Assembly (NCBI GenBank): GCA_002482685.1
Contig: DLGL01000071.1
Coordinates: forward strand, 1 to 7,848
Length of the DNA stretch: 7,848 nt
Source of the DNA: Bacteriovoracaceae bacterium UBA7695
Lineage (GTDB): Bacteria > Bdellovibrionota > Bacteriovoracia > Bacteriovoracales > Bacteriovoracaceae
Direction: 5' to 3'
Shown here: piece after piece, positions 1 to 6,373 of the stretch
Numbering within the stretch: the first letter of the stretch is position 1
Layout of the letters: each line of letters begins with the position of its first letter
Program-made: the position numbers and the translations under genes
Notes under the pieces: generated by a model
Told to the model about the DNA's origin: nothing
Database searches by the model: none
The model's input: only the letters and a program-made list of their open reading frames with translations

Positions 1-2
1 GC

Positions 3-950
3 TTTGCGCTGATCCTGCTCTTTTTAGGACTTTTCGCCGAGGTCTTTGAATCTCATACTCCGGAAGTTGACCTCGCCCAAATTTATGCCAACCCTATTCC
101 CGTCATTGAGCTGCAGCACCTGAAATCTTTCCGGATTACAAATAAGCAGGGAACTTTTCTTCTGGAAAATACTCATCCTTCAGGAGATATTGAAGGCCCC
201 TGGCAGATGGTTGAGCCCCAGGCCCTCAAGGTTCAGAATAATGTGATCCCAAGAATCATCGACTCACTTAACGTTGTAAGAGTGAGAAATTTTCACCGAC
301 TTGAACCGATCAACATCACAAGTTTCTCCCTGGATAACCCCACTCTCACAATGAATTTTGTGACTTCTAAAGATAAGGCCTTTGAAATAAAAATGGGTCT
401 CATTAACCCCATCGATAATTCGGCGTACTTAAGCCTCTCCTCTCAGAATCAGATCTATCAGATTGATCCTTTAGAAATCACCTTAGAAAGTTATGACCTG
501 GCCCAATTGGTTGAGTCCAGAGTTCTGGCCTTGAGCAGTCAAACACTGGCCTCTCTTGAGCTCTACAGCTCCAAAGGTCTGGAGGTAAAACTTCTGAAAA
601 AAGACGAGCAGTGGGTAGATCAAAATGGACTCGGGCTGGATAGCGGCAGAGTTTCAAATTACTTTCAGCGACTGGAAGATCTCAAAAGTTTTTCCATTTT
701 AAGCCGCCTGAGTTCTGAGCAGCAGGCCCACATGGAAGGTGTCATGTCGGCACCAATTTACACCTTAAAGCTCATTTCATCTCAAGGTGTGCGGTCATAT
801 TTTGTAAGTGAAGTAAGAAATGATATCCCAGGCATGAATCTCAGCCGCAGTGTCTTTTACGCACTGAGCTCTGAAGATAAAAAATCTTTCGTTTTAATCG
901 ATAAAGACCAGTTAAAGGCTTTCACTTTAAAGAGTAGTGAGCTTAAATAA
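3..950 (+). CDS. DUF4340-like membrane-anchored protein, 5' truncated by window edge
   Basis: The frame is open from base 3 to the TAA at 948-950, giving 315 visible residues with no start codon, so the gene begins before the window. The first visible residues (FALILLFLGLFAEVF) look like the end of an N-terminal membrane helix. The rest is soluble and beta-rich. It has two repeats of the pattern 'residue run, strand, Lys-rich strand, W' (GPWQM near visible residue 65, EQWVD near 200) and a segment in which a 'YDLAQLVESRVL' helix precedes a strand pair. This layout is what I associate with DUF4340, a family often encoded after Gld-type ABC-2 transporter genes (gldF/gldG) and probably periplasmic. 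That assignment is by pattern only. If it is right, ABC transporter genes should lie just left of the window. An internal ATG at 207 could be mistaken for the start, but the reading frame is clearly continuous upstream. Truncation confidence is high, family moderate. Confidence 0.75.
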   Translation, partial: FALILLFLGLFAEVFESHTPEVDLAQIYANPIPVIELQHLKSFRITNKQGTFLLENTHPSGDIEGPWQMVEPQALKVQNNVIPRIIDSLNVVRVRNFHRLEPINITSFSLDNPTLTMNFVTSKDKAFEIKMGLINPIDNSAYLSLSSQNQIYQIDPLEITLESYDLAQLVESRVLALSSQTLASLELYSSKGLEVKLLKKDEQWVDQNGLGLDSGRVSNYFQRLEDLKSFSILSRLSSEQQAHMEGVMSAPIYTLKLISSQGVRSYFVSEVRNDIPGMNLSRSVFYALSSEDKKSFVLIDKDQLKAFTLKSSELK

Positions 951-991
951 TCTAGATAAATTTTTGATTAAAAACCCCCTTCAGGAGTTCT

Positions 992-1888
992 ATGAAATCT
1001 TTGATTACTGCTGGATTACTACTGTCTTCAACTCTTGCTTTCGCTGTTACTGAAAGTAAAATTTACGACGTTATGTACCTACCAAAGGCCGGGACTATTT
1101 TCGGTTCATCTGAATTATCTTACGGAATGTACCAGGCAACTCTTCATGATGATACAGTTGGAGACGTTGGCGATCTTGAAAGAACTCAATTCAAATTTGA
1201 GCAAACAGCTGGCTACTCTGTAACAGACTCTCTTTTCTTAACGGTGGGCATGAACTACGCTCTGATTGATCAGGACTATGATCCTGAGGGAGCGGCCAGC
1301 GAATCATCTTCTTCAGATGGAGAAAGTGATCCAACAATCAAGGCACGCTTTCGCCTAGTTGATGACACTGCTTACCAGTTCGACATCATCGCCGGGGCTA
1401 CAGTTGCTACGGGTGATAAGAAAATTTCATCAGAAGATAAAGATGGAAATAATAAAATTGGCGGACATACGGCCGATCTGGGAATCCAATACGGTGTAAA
1501 GACAGCTGACCTTCAGTGGGCGACTTCTTTCATCTATACCCGTCATTTTGAAGCCACTCAAAAAGACCTCGGTGTAAAGAACGACATCGATGCATTCAAC
1601 TCCCTTGCGCTGAAAGTAGATATCCTCAATCACTTATTTGAGAAAGCTTACCTCAGAAGTTTTGCTGCTTTGGCCTTTGATAGCTCTTACCGTGACGATA
1701 ACGATACAAAGACTGTGCAAGCGACTCACATTACTCTTGGATCTGAATTTCAATACGCTTTAACAGCTGATTTACTACTTAGAGCTGGGGTTACATACCT
1801 TAACTCTGAAAACGTAGAAGTCGGTGGTATTGAGGCCCGTGAAGACTTTTTCCTGACATTCCTGGCCGGTGCTAACTATCAATTCTAA
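992..1888 (+). CDS. Outer-membrane beta-barrel protein with signal peptide
   Basis: This is a 298-residue protein. Residues 1-18 form a classic Sec signal peptide (MKSL start, hydrophobic core, cleavage after AFA at 16-18). The mature part alternates hydrophobic and polar residues with regular aromatic girdle positions, and it ends in ANYQF. A terminal Phe is the usual recognition signal for the BAM assembly machinery, so an outer-membrane barrel is well supported. A Ser/Asp/Glu-rich stretch at about 95-113 looks like a surface loop. The following SDPTIKARFRL strand resembles the 'GDP-x-R-x-R-L' strand of MetA-pathway (Phenol_MetA_deg-like) barrels, so a channel role is possible but unproven. 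The start has AGGAG at 983-987, four bases before the ATG. The gene follows the DUF4340-like gene by 41 bases and ends in a strong terminator at 1894-1917, so it is either the last gene of that operon or has its own promoter. The ligand is unknown. Confidence 0.85.
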   Translation: MKSLITAGLLLSSTLAFAVTESKIYDVMYLPKAGTIFGSSELSYGMYQATLHDDTVGDVGDLERTQFKFEQTAGYSVTDSLFLTVGMNYALIDQDYDPEGAASESSSSDGESDPTIKARFRLVDDTAYQFDIIAGATVATGDKKISSEDKDGNNKIGGHTADLGIQYGVKTADLQWATSFIYTRHFEATQKDLGVKNDIDAFNSLALKVDILNHLFEKAYLRSFAALAFDSSYRDDNDTKTVQATHITLGSEFQYALTADLLLRAGVTYLNSENVEVGGIEAREDFFLTFLAGANYQF

Positions 1889-1893
1889 TAATC

Positions 1894-1917
1894 AGGCCCC
1901 TAACGGGGCCTTTTTTT
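1894..1917 (+). terminator. Rho-independent terminator of the beta-barrel gene
   Basis: A perfect GC-rich stem (AGGCCCC, loop TAAC, GGGGCCT) begins 6 bases after the stop codon of the outer-membrane gene and runs directly into seven T residues at 1911-1917. This is a textbook intrinsic terminator for rightward transcription. Confidence 0.95.
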
Positions 1918-1940
1918 GGATACTTGAGTACAAGACAAAT

Positions 1941-1971
1941 AAAAAAAGGACACTAAAAGTGTCCTTTTTTT
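1941..1971 (-). terminator. Terminator of rpmG, probably bidirectional
   Basis: GGACACT (1948-1954) pairs with AGTGTCC (1958-1964) across an AAA loop. The stem is flanked by A7 (1941-1947) and T7 (1965-1971). It therefore reads as hairpin plus U-run on both strands. On the minus strand it lies 25 bases beyond the rpmG stop. On the plus strand it backs up the terminator at 1894-1917. Confidence 0.9.
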
Positions 1972-1996
1972 ATATAAACTGATTTAGAAAATCAGA

Positions 1997-2173
1997 TTAC
2001 TTGATTTCTTTGTGAAGCGTGTGACGACGAAGATTTGGATTGTATTTTTTCATTTCCAATCTTTCTGGAGTCGTTTTCTTGTTTTTTGTCGTTGTATAAC
2101 GAGAAACAGTACCGCCCTCTTTTTTGGCTTCTGTACATTCTAACGTTACGATAACTCGTGGTCCCTTTGCCAT
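1997..2173 (-). CDS. rpmG: 50S ribosomal protein L33, zinc-independent type
   Basis: This 58-residue protein begins MAKGPRVIVTLECTE. It carries the L33 core YTTTKNKKTTPERLEMKKYNP (residues 26-46) and ends RRHTLHKEIK, a full match to bacterial L33 in length and motif order. L33 is a small large-subunit protein near the tRNA exit region. Of the four cysteines that bind zinc in C+ paralogues only C13 remains. The partner positions read A16, N45 and L48, so this protein cannot hold zinc in the usual way. The overall sequence still resembles the C+ type (LECTE, RRHTLHKE) more than the E. coli C- type, with a short insertion at about 17-24. The ribosome binding site AGAGAGGA (2178-2185) lies four bases upstream. 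The gene appears monocistronic, with its own promoter (2215-2244) and terminator (1941-1971). Longer minus-strand reading in another frame here is a shadow. Confidence 0.97.
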   Translation of the reverse strand: MAKGPRVIVTLECTEAKKEGGTVSRYTTTKNKKTTPERLEMKKYNPNLRRHTLHKEIK

Positions 2174-2214
2174 ATGATCCTCTCTGGAAATAACATTTAC
2201 TTAAAAGTGCACCC

Positions 2215-2244
2215 ACTATAGACTAGCTAAACGTGATAAGACAA
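2215..2244 (-). promoter_or_regulatory. Likely sigma-70 promoter of rpmG
   Basis: On the minus strand TTGTCT (2239-2244, 4/6 to TTGACA) is followed by an 18-base spacer and TATAGT (2215-2220, 5/6 to TATAAT). Transcription would start near 2208, giving a leader of about 35 bases with the ribosome binding site at 2178-2185. The fit is good for a strong housekeeping gene, but it is read by eye only. Confidence 0.6.
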
Positions 2245-2314
2245 GAATATTATTAATGGACAGAGTTATATGCTAAGCGTCAACATGAAAAACTGGACCT
2301 ATTCGCGCTACAAT

Positions 2315-2319
2315 AAAGG
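2315..2319 (+). promoter_or_regulatory. Ribosome binding site that decides the start at 2327
   Basis: AAAGG lies seven bases before the ATG at 2327. The in-frame upstream ATGs at 2270 and 2285 have no purine-rich motif at a usable distance, so I prefer the 2327 start. The motif is only moderate, and the upstream starts cannot be excluded. Confidence 0.5.
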
Positions 2320-2326
2320 CGAATTC

Positions 2327-2545
2327 ATGGCCTTAATCACCTTCGGTGCTAATCCAGAATCCATCGAAGAGGACCGTTTGGAATATTACGTCACGGTACT
2401 GCAAAACGAAATTCACGAAACTTTCCAGCAAACTTTTAATTCACTCTCAGACGCCTGTATGTTTTTGAATGCAAACTACGGAGACTGGGCCTTTGAGGAT
2501 CAAACTGCTGCAAAAACAGGTTGCTCAACCTGTGCTGCCCACTAG
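2327..2545 (+). CDS. Small acidic protein with C-terminal CxxC, unknown function
   Basis: From the ATG at 2327 this encodes 72 residues (MALITFGANPESIEED...). In-frame ATGs at 2270 and 2285 would add 19 or 14 residues but lack a ribosome binding site. It has no signal peptide or membrane segment, so it is probably cytosolic. The middle (about 14-50) looks helical and acidic. The tail ends GCSTCAAH, with C66 and C69 forming a CxxC that could bind a metal, undergo redox cycling, or be a partner-binding tail. A third cysteine is C44. I do not recognise the family. The gene is divergent from rpmG; an AT-rich TATTAT at 2248-2253 could be its -10 element, without a clear -35. Its TAG overlaps the lplA stop on the other strand in one CTAG palindrome (2542-2545), so the two genes converge with no room for a terminator. 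Natural codon flow and protein-like composition support a real gene. Confidence 0.75.
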   Translation: MALITFGANPESIEEDRLEYYVTVLQNEIHETFQQTFNSLSDACMFLNANYGDWAFEDQTAAKTGCSTCAAH

Positions 2546-3414
2546 AAAACCCTGAGTCTTGCCTCTTCCTGCTGAGTAAAATCCGGAAAATTTTTGTCCA
2601 AATCCGCTGATGAGAAAAACTCATTCATCAATTTTTTTTCAAACCTTCCCTGGATGGGTTCTTTGACAAGACCCTTATGAACCTTGATACCACCTTCGAG
2701 CTCAAAGGCCGGGGTTTCTCCCCATAGCCACTCCCAACTGGTCAGCGCTTTAAAACTCTCCTGAACTTCAAAGATATTTAAAAGCTGAGGTTCAATTGTG
2801 ACCGGAGGAGTTTTTAATTCATGAGCAACTAAATCAATGACATCTTCAATGGTGATCTCTGGATATTTCTCCTGAAGTTTAATGACTCTGGACCTGACTG
2901 AAGCAATAGACTTAGATTCTTTAGGAATGATGGTGTGCTTGAGACTCTCTTCAAGTTTGGCCATATCGGAGCTCACCAGAAAGGTCCCATGGTGAAAAGA
3001 GGCTTCCTTAATCTGCTTAAAGGCCGATCCTGAGATCTTGCGTCCATCCAGCCACAGGTCATGGCGAGCAGAGATTTCTAAGTGGATATCGGCCGCTTTA
3101 AAAGCTTTTTGAATGAGCTCTACCCCAAGTTTGCGGTTAATCATGCCATAGGGATAAAGAATGGAATAATTTAAATTCCCTTCATCGTGGAAAACACAAC
3201 CTCCACCACTTTGGCGCCTCACCATCCAGATATCATTTTGTACCAGGTAGGAAAGATTGCATTCGAGCCAGGGATTCTGGAAGCGACCGAGAATAACACT
3301 GGGCCTGTTAACATAAAAAAAGATGACGGGCAGCTCAAATCCTCCCCGAAGGAAATAATCCTCTAAGGCGAGATTGATGAAGGGATTCTGAAAAGGAGAG
3401 ACCAGGACTTTCAT
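2542..3414 (-). CDS. lplA: Lipoate-protein ligase A
   Basis: LplA activates free lipoate with ATP and attaches it to a lysine on the lipoyl domains of 2-oxoacid dehydrogenases and GcvH in the cytoplasm. The 290-residue protein has the diagnostic motifs in order: an N-terminal NLALEDY (14-20), RRQSGGGCVFHDEGNLNYS (66-84, the lipoate/adenylate loop), DGRKISGSA (123-131, with K126 matching the catalytic lysine, K133 in E. coli), FHHGTFLVSSDM, and SVRSRVIKLQEKYPEIT, which closely follows the E. coli enzyme. A C-terminal accessory segment is present (WEWLWGETPAFE onward) but the protein is about 45 residues shorter than the 338-residue E. coli enzyme, mostly at that end. It begins 7 bases after the upstream lipoprotein gene. 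The TAGG of that gene's stop region can serve as ribosome binding site, so the two are translationally linked. No lipA or lipB is in the window, so salvage rather than synthesis is implied for this locus. Confidence 0.95.
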   Translation of the reverse strand: MKVLVSPFQNPFINLALEDYFLRGGFELPVIFFYVNRPSVILGRFQNPWLECNLSYLVQNDIWMVRRQSGGGCVFHDEGNLNYSILYPYGMINRKLGVELIQKAFKAADIHLEISARHDLWLDGRKISGSAFKQIKEASFHHGTFLVSSDMAKLEESLKHTIIPKESKSIASVRSRVIKLQEKYPEITIEDVIDLVAHELKTPPVTIEPQLLNIFEVQESFKALTSWEWLWGETPAFELEGGIKVHKGLVKEPIQGRFEKKLMNEFFSSADLDKNFPDFTQQEEARLRVF

Positions 3415-3421
3415 GAAGGAC

Positions 3422-4321
3422 CTATGTTTTATTTTCTATACTCTCAATGAGTCCGTCGCAGGCACCCTTCTCACTTATATCAATATCCGGAGACCTAAAC
3501 TCCAACCGCGCCTCTTTACCTTCCCAGTCCCTTACAATTTCATCTCTTTTCCGTTTCACTTTAAATTGAAAAGAAATTTCGGGTGATTCAAAATTAAGCT
3601 CGAGCCGGCGGTTCCTCTCTTCTTTTACAAGATTTGAGATGGGCAATTCATAAAGCATTCTATTCGCAGATAGCTCATGCGTCCCGAGAAATAATGAGTT
3701 TTTCATCTCCATCAGGACCACGCTTACGGTGGTCGAGCGGCATTCATAGACCTGTTTGACCGACGAGAATCTTTTTACTTCTTGAGGAACATTGAAGTAG
3801 ATGACATCTTTTTTTTCAATTTTTCCACACCCCTTAGAAAAGCGGTGGGTCCCACGGGTGCTGGCCGCACGGATTTTGAAGGCGAAAATCAGATCCGATG
3901 AATACTTAACTTTATAAACCAGATCGTCGCTAAATCCGGCCCGGACTCTTGAGAAGAAAAAAGCTGTTGAACGGTACAATGCCTCTTCATTCATCCTCTT
4001 ATTAGTATGCAGAATAATCATGTTGAGTTCGTAATTAAGAAGTTCACGGGTCTTCGGCGTCAGATGCGTCCAGAACTGATCTGGATCATAATTTGAAATC
4101 TTTCGGATTTCACTCAGTACTTTATTAACGGTAGTTCGGTAAAACTTAATGTCCTCATCGGGTTTTATCACAACTGTGTTTTGAGTTGCCGGAGAGAGTA
4201 GACAGGATATATTTTCAGTCGCCTGACTTTTCTTCTTCTTTAAAGAAGAGCTCCCCTTCCCACAGGAAAAAAAAGAAAGACTGAGAAATCCCATAAGGAG
4301 AACATTTAACGTTTTTTTCAT
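3422..4321 (-). CDS. Predicted lipoprotein, unknown function
   Basis: This 299-residue protein starts MKKTLNVLLMGFLSLSFFSC. A basic N-terminus, hydrophobic core and S19-C20 form a lipoprotein signal in which C20 would be lipidated; the F at -3 is atypical for a strict lipobox. A low-complexity linker (GKGSSSLKKKKS) follows, then a folded region rich in charged residues and beta strands with several more cysteines, ending CDGLIESIENKT. I recognise no domain. It is expected in the periplasm, anchored to a membrane. It is the third gene of the leftward cluster, 66 bases after the small lipoprotein gene and 7 bases before lplA. No Shine-Dalgarno motif precedes the ATG: the adjacent bases read TTTCCTC on the coding strand. 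The strong lipoprotein signal nevertheless fixes this start. The 66-base gap holds a small inverted repeat (4330-4347) and no convincing promoter. Confidence 0.85.
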   Translation of the reverse strand: MKKTLNVLLMGFLSLSFFSCGKGSSSLKKKKSQATENISCLLSPATQNTVVIKPDEDIKFYRTTVNKVLSEIRKISNYDPDQFWTHLTPKTRELLNYELNMIILHTNKRMNEEALYRSTAFFFSRVRAGFSDDLVYKVKYSSDLIFAFKIRAASTRGTHRFSKGCGKIEKKDVIYFNVPQEVKRFSSVKQVYECRSTTVSVVLMEMKNSLFLGTHELSANRMLYELPISNLVKEERNRRLELNFESPEISFQFKVKRKRDEIVRDWEGKEARLEFRSPDIDISEKGACDGLIESIENKT

Positions 4322-4329
4322 GAGGAAAT

Positions 4330-4347
4330 TTTAAGGGATATCTTAAA
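4330..4347. repeat. Small inverted repeat before the lipoprotein gene
   Basis: TTTAAG (4330-4335) and CTTAAA (4342-4347) form a 6-base inverted repeat around GGATAT. It ends 8 bases from the lipoprotein start codon, where a ribosome binding site would normally be. It is AT-rich and may be chance. An operator or a weak leader hairpin is possible. Confidence 0.25.
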
Positions 4348-4387
4348 TTCCCAAGATCAAATTGAAAAGATTACAGGGGGCCGGCCT

Positions 4388-4807
4388 CTAGATTTTGCCG
4401 TGGGACTGGCAATCAACCTTGAGCCCATCGACCCATTTTTTCACCTGGTGTTTATAAACGCCTGCCGGATGAAAAACGCTGCCTTTAGAGAAGACACGGG
4501 CAACAGAACCTTCTGGATCTTTAATCACCTCAACAATGAGTAGCGGCTGGGGTCCCATAGACTGATTATCGATTTCGTAGACGATATCCCCTGACTCAGT
4601 TTCCGGATTAAATTGTGAAACGGTCTTTTCATAAACGGGATACTCTTTCTGTGGGTAACATTTAGTCATTTTCTCAGTCAAAAGCTTATGAAGATCGGCC
4701 GGTGCCATAGCACTTTTATAATCCTCAAGATGGTATTTCTTTTTAAACTCGCCATCAGTAACTGAGGCGCAGCCAAAGAGTACAAATGCCATTAAAAGCG
4801 TTTTCAT
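4388..4807 (-). CDS. Small predicted lipoprotein coupled to upstream gene
   Basis: The chosen start at 4807 gives 139 residues beginning MKTLLMAFVLFGCASVTDG. This is a short lipoprotein signal with lipobox LFGC and C13 as the lipidation site. A longer reading from 4849 would bury that signal behind 14 residues (MPLWPSMLYREEKF), so it is unlikely. The mature part is mixed alpha/beta. It has C50 and C133, which could pair in the periplasm, and a hydrophobic strand PLLIVEVI near residue 100. I do not recognise a family. Its ATG overlaps the TGA of the upstream conserved gene in ATGA (4804-4807), so translation of the two is coupled and they are likely functionally related or at least co-expressed. 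A stop at 4388-4390 is followed by an 8-base palindrome GGCCGGCC but no T-run, so no terminator is evident. Transcription may continue into the next lipoprotein gene. Confidence 0.85.
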   Translation of the reverse strand: MKTLLMAFVLFGCASVTDGEFKKKYHLEDYKSAMAPADLHKLLTEKMTKCYPQKEYPVYEKTVSQFNPETESGDIVYEIDNQSMGPQPLLIVEVIKDPEGSVARVFSKGSVFHPAGVYKHQVKKWVDGLKVDCQSHGKI

Positions 4808-6225
4808 GAATTTTTCTTCCCGATAAAGCATGGATGGCCAAAGAGGCATTTTTCATTGATGGCCTTGGCCACTTCAGGGGGAACCATCTTCTCCCAACCA
4901 GGCTCGTTGGCCACAATCATCTGAAGGACTTTTGACGAATAAATATGAAGGAGGTTCCGGTCCGGATTTTTGACATCATTTATCTGATTGCTGGATTTAA
5001 TATGATCGTAAATGTGCTGAAGATCTGCGGGAACTTCAAGATTCTGCAGGGATTCCAAAGCTCCATCCTTAGACTGAAACGGATAGGTGTAGACCCTGAC
5101 ATTTTTGCGGAATAACTGACCCATGGCCGAAAGGATTCCACCTTCTACGTTGGCATACTCTTCTGTAAAAATTTGCTGAAAATTATAAATCCCTAAGACC
5201 AGACCTAAATGAGGGACACCCTGCTTGGCAAAATAGTTAGCAAGCTTATAATACTGAGGATAGTTCGTGATGAGGGTCTTCTGGCCCAAAGCACAGAGCA
5301 AATCAACCCGGGCGAGAAAATCTTCTTTTGTGATGTCCCCCGCCTCGGCTTTTAGAGTTGCAATGGTAATTTCGGAAACCGCGACGATATCTTGCGTTTT
5401 CTTTCCAATATCCTTAGCAAAGTCTGCTAATCCCGCCTTGATCATATCAAAACTAACCAGCGTCGGTGGCCTGAACGAACCGCGCACAACGAGGACGTCT
5501 TTTTTATAAAGATGATCACTAGGGAGAACGACATCTCCCTTCTCATCAAACATGATCGCATGGGTCATGCTTTGTTTAAGAAGGTGCAAATTCATCAAGC
5601 GGTTATCGACATCTTCAAAAACTTTTCCACCGAAACGGATAAAGTTGACTTCGATTCTTGATGTATCGAGGTGATCCATCAGAGAGTTGATAAAAGCTTC
5701 GGGGTCTTTTTGAAGAAAAAATGAGGCGTAGATCAGGTTAACACCAATAATACCTAGGGCATCTTGCTGAAGAACGTTTTGTGGATCAAGCATCCTGACG
5801 TGAATAACGACTTCAGAGACTTCACTACCGGGAGCGTGTTGAAAACGTACACCCATCCAGCCGTGGGACTCATTTGAGCGCGTAAAGTTCAAGGCCGCCA
5901 CAGTGTTGGAAAAAGCAAAAAACTGATGATCTTTTCCGCGGGTTCCGCCAAGTCTCTCATCAAGGAGTTGGTATTCTTTCTCGAGCATCTTCATCAGGCG
6001 GGATTCGCAGACGTAGCGTCCAGTAGTTTCCTTTCCGTAAATATGGTCGGAGACAGTCATGTCATAGGCAGAAATAGTTTTTGCAATGGAGCCACTTGCA
6101 CCCCCGGCCTGGAAGAAATAGCGGGCCACTTCCTGGCCAGCACCAATTTCGGCAAAGGTGCCATAAAATCGTTTGGCGAGGTTAATTTTGAGAGCTTTTT
6201 GCCTCAATGAAAGTGCTTCTAGCAT
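4804..6225 (-). CDS. Conserved uncharacterised cytosolic protein (GTFAEIGAGQEVAR family)
   Basis: This 473-residue protein has no signal peptide or membrane segment, so it is likely cytosolic. The N-terminal region is distinctive and highly patterned: YGTFAEIGAGQEVARYFF (21-38), then AKTISAYDMTVSDHIYG (48-64) and GRYVCESRL (69-77), then FFAFSNTVAALNF and HGWMGVRFQ (about 102-129). I recall this block from a family widespread in cyanobacteria, Bacteroidetes and proteobacteria that carries inconsistent database names such as TonB-dependent receptor or nicotinate-nucleotide adenylyltransferase. Neither is supported here: there is no barrel, plug, signal peptide or HxGH nucleotidyltransferase motif. 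The C-terminal half has conserved-looking runs (LITNYPQYYKLANYF, GLVLGIYNFQQIF, FRKNVRVYTYPF) and ends in a cysteine pair region (CLFGHPCF). The start has AAGGAAGAG at 6234-6242. It is the first gene of the leftward cluster and overlaps the next lipoprotein gene by four bases. Function unknown. Confidence 0.9.
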   Translation of the reverse strand: MLEALSLRQKALKINLAKRFYGTFAEIGAGQEVARYFFQAGGASGSIAKTISAYDMTVSDHIYGKETTGRYVCESRLMKMLEKEYQLLDERLGGTRGKDHQFFAFSNTVAALNFTRSNESHGWMGVRFQHAPGSEVSEVVIHVRMLDPQNVLQQDALGIIGVNLIYASFFLQKDPEAFINSLMDHLDTSRIEVNFIRFGGKVFEDVDNRLMNLHLLKQSMTHAIMFDEKGDVVLPSDHLYKKDVLVVRGSFRPPTLVSFDMIKAGLADFAKDIGKKTQDIVAVSEITIATLKAEAGDITKEDFLARVDLLCALGQKTLITNYPQYYKLANYFAKQGVPHLGLVLGIYNFQQIFTEEYANVEGGILSAMGQLFRKNVRVYTYPFQSKDGALESLQNLEVPADLQHIYDHIKSSNQINDVKNPDRNLLHIYSSKVLQMIVANEPGWEKMVPPEVAKAINEKCLFGHPCFIGKKNS

Positions 6226-6373
6226 GGTCGCGTCTCTTCCTTAAGAACCTGAATTTGTTGAATTCTGTTACTAGTGTAGACGATTTAGAGAGTTTTGAGG
6301 AGAAAAAAAACTTCTGAATTTTAAACTGAGGCATAATTAATATACAGGGTGATCCGATAGGGAATTACCCTTT

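Noticed and set aside
1035..1223. 62-residue plus-strand frame inside the outer-membrane gene
   Set aside because: Alternate frame of a gene with signal peptide and clear barrel pattern.
1430..1633. 67-residue minus-strand frame inside the outer-membrane gene
   Set aside because: Antisense shadow with no start signal.
1992..2216. 74-residue minus-strand reading frame
   Set aside because: It is out of frame with rpmG, which occupies the same strand with an unmistakable L33 sequence.
2436..2624. 62-residue minus-strand frame across the lplA/small-protein junction
   Set aside because: Overlaps two better supported genes and shows no protein-like pattern.
4378..4385. GGCCGGCC palindrome considered as a terminator stem
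   Set aside because: No loop and no T-run follows on the minus strand, so it does not fit an intrinsic terminator.
5267..5509. 80-residue plus-strand frame inside the conserved unknown gene
   Set aside because: Antisense shadow with no ribosome binding site and composition typical of a reversed gene.
5926..6210. 94-residue plus-strand frame inside the conserved unknown gene
   Set aside because: Lies antisense to the most conserved N-terminal block; no start signal.
6273..6301. Candidate promoter (TACACT with TCCTCA) for the conserved unknown gene
   Set aside because: The -35 match is only 3/6, too weak to list as a feature.
6303..6310. A8 run read as a T-run terminator for pepN on the minus strand
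   Set aside because: No stem of useful length precedes it on that strand.
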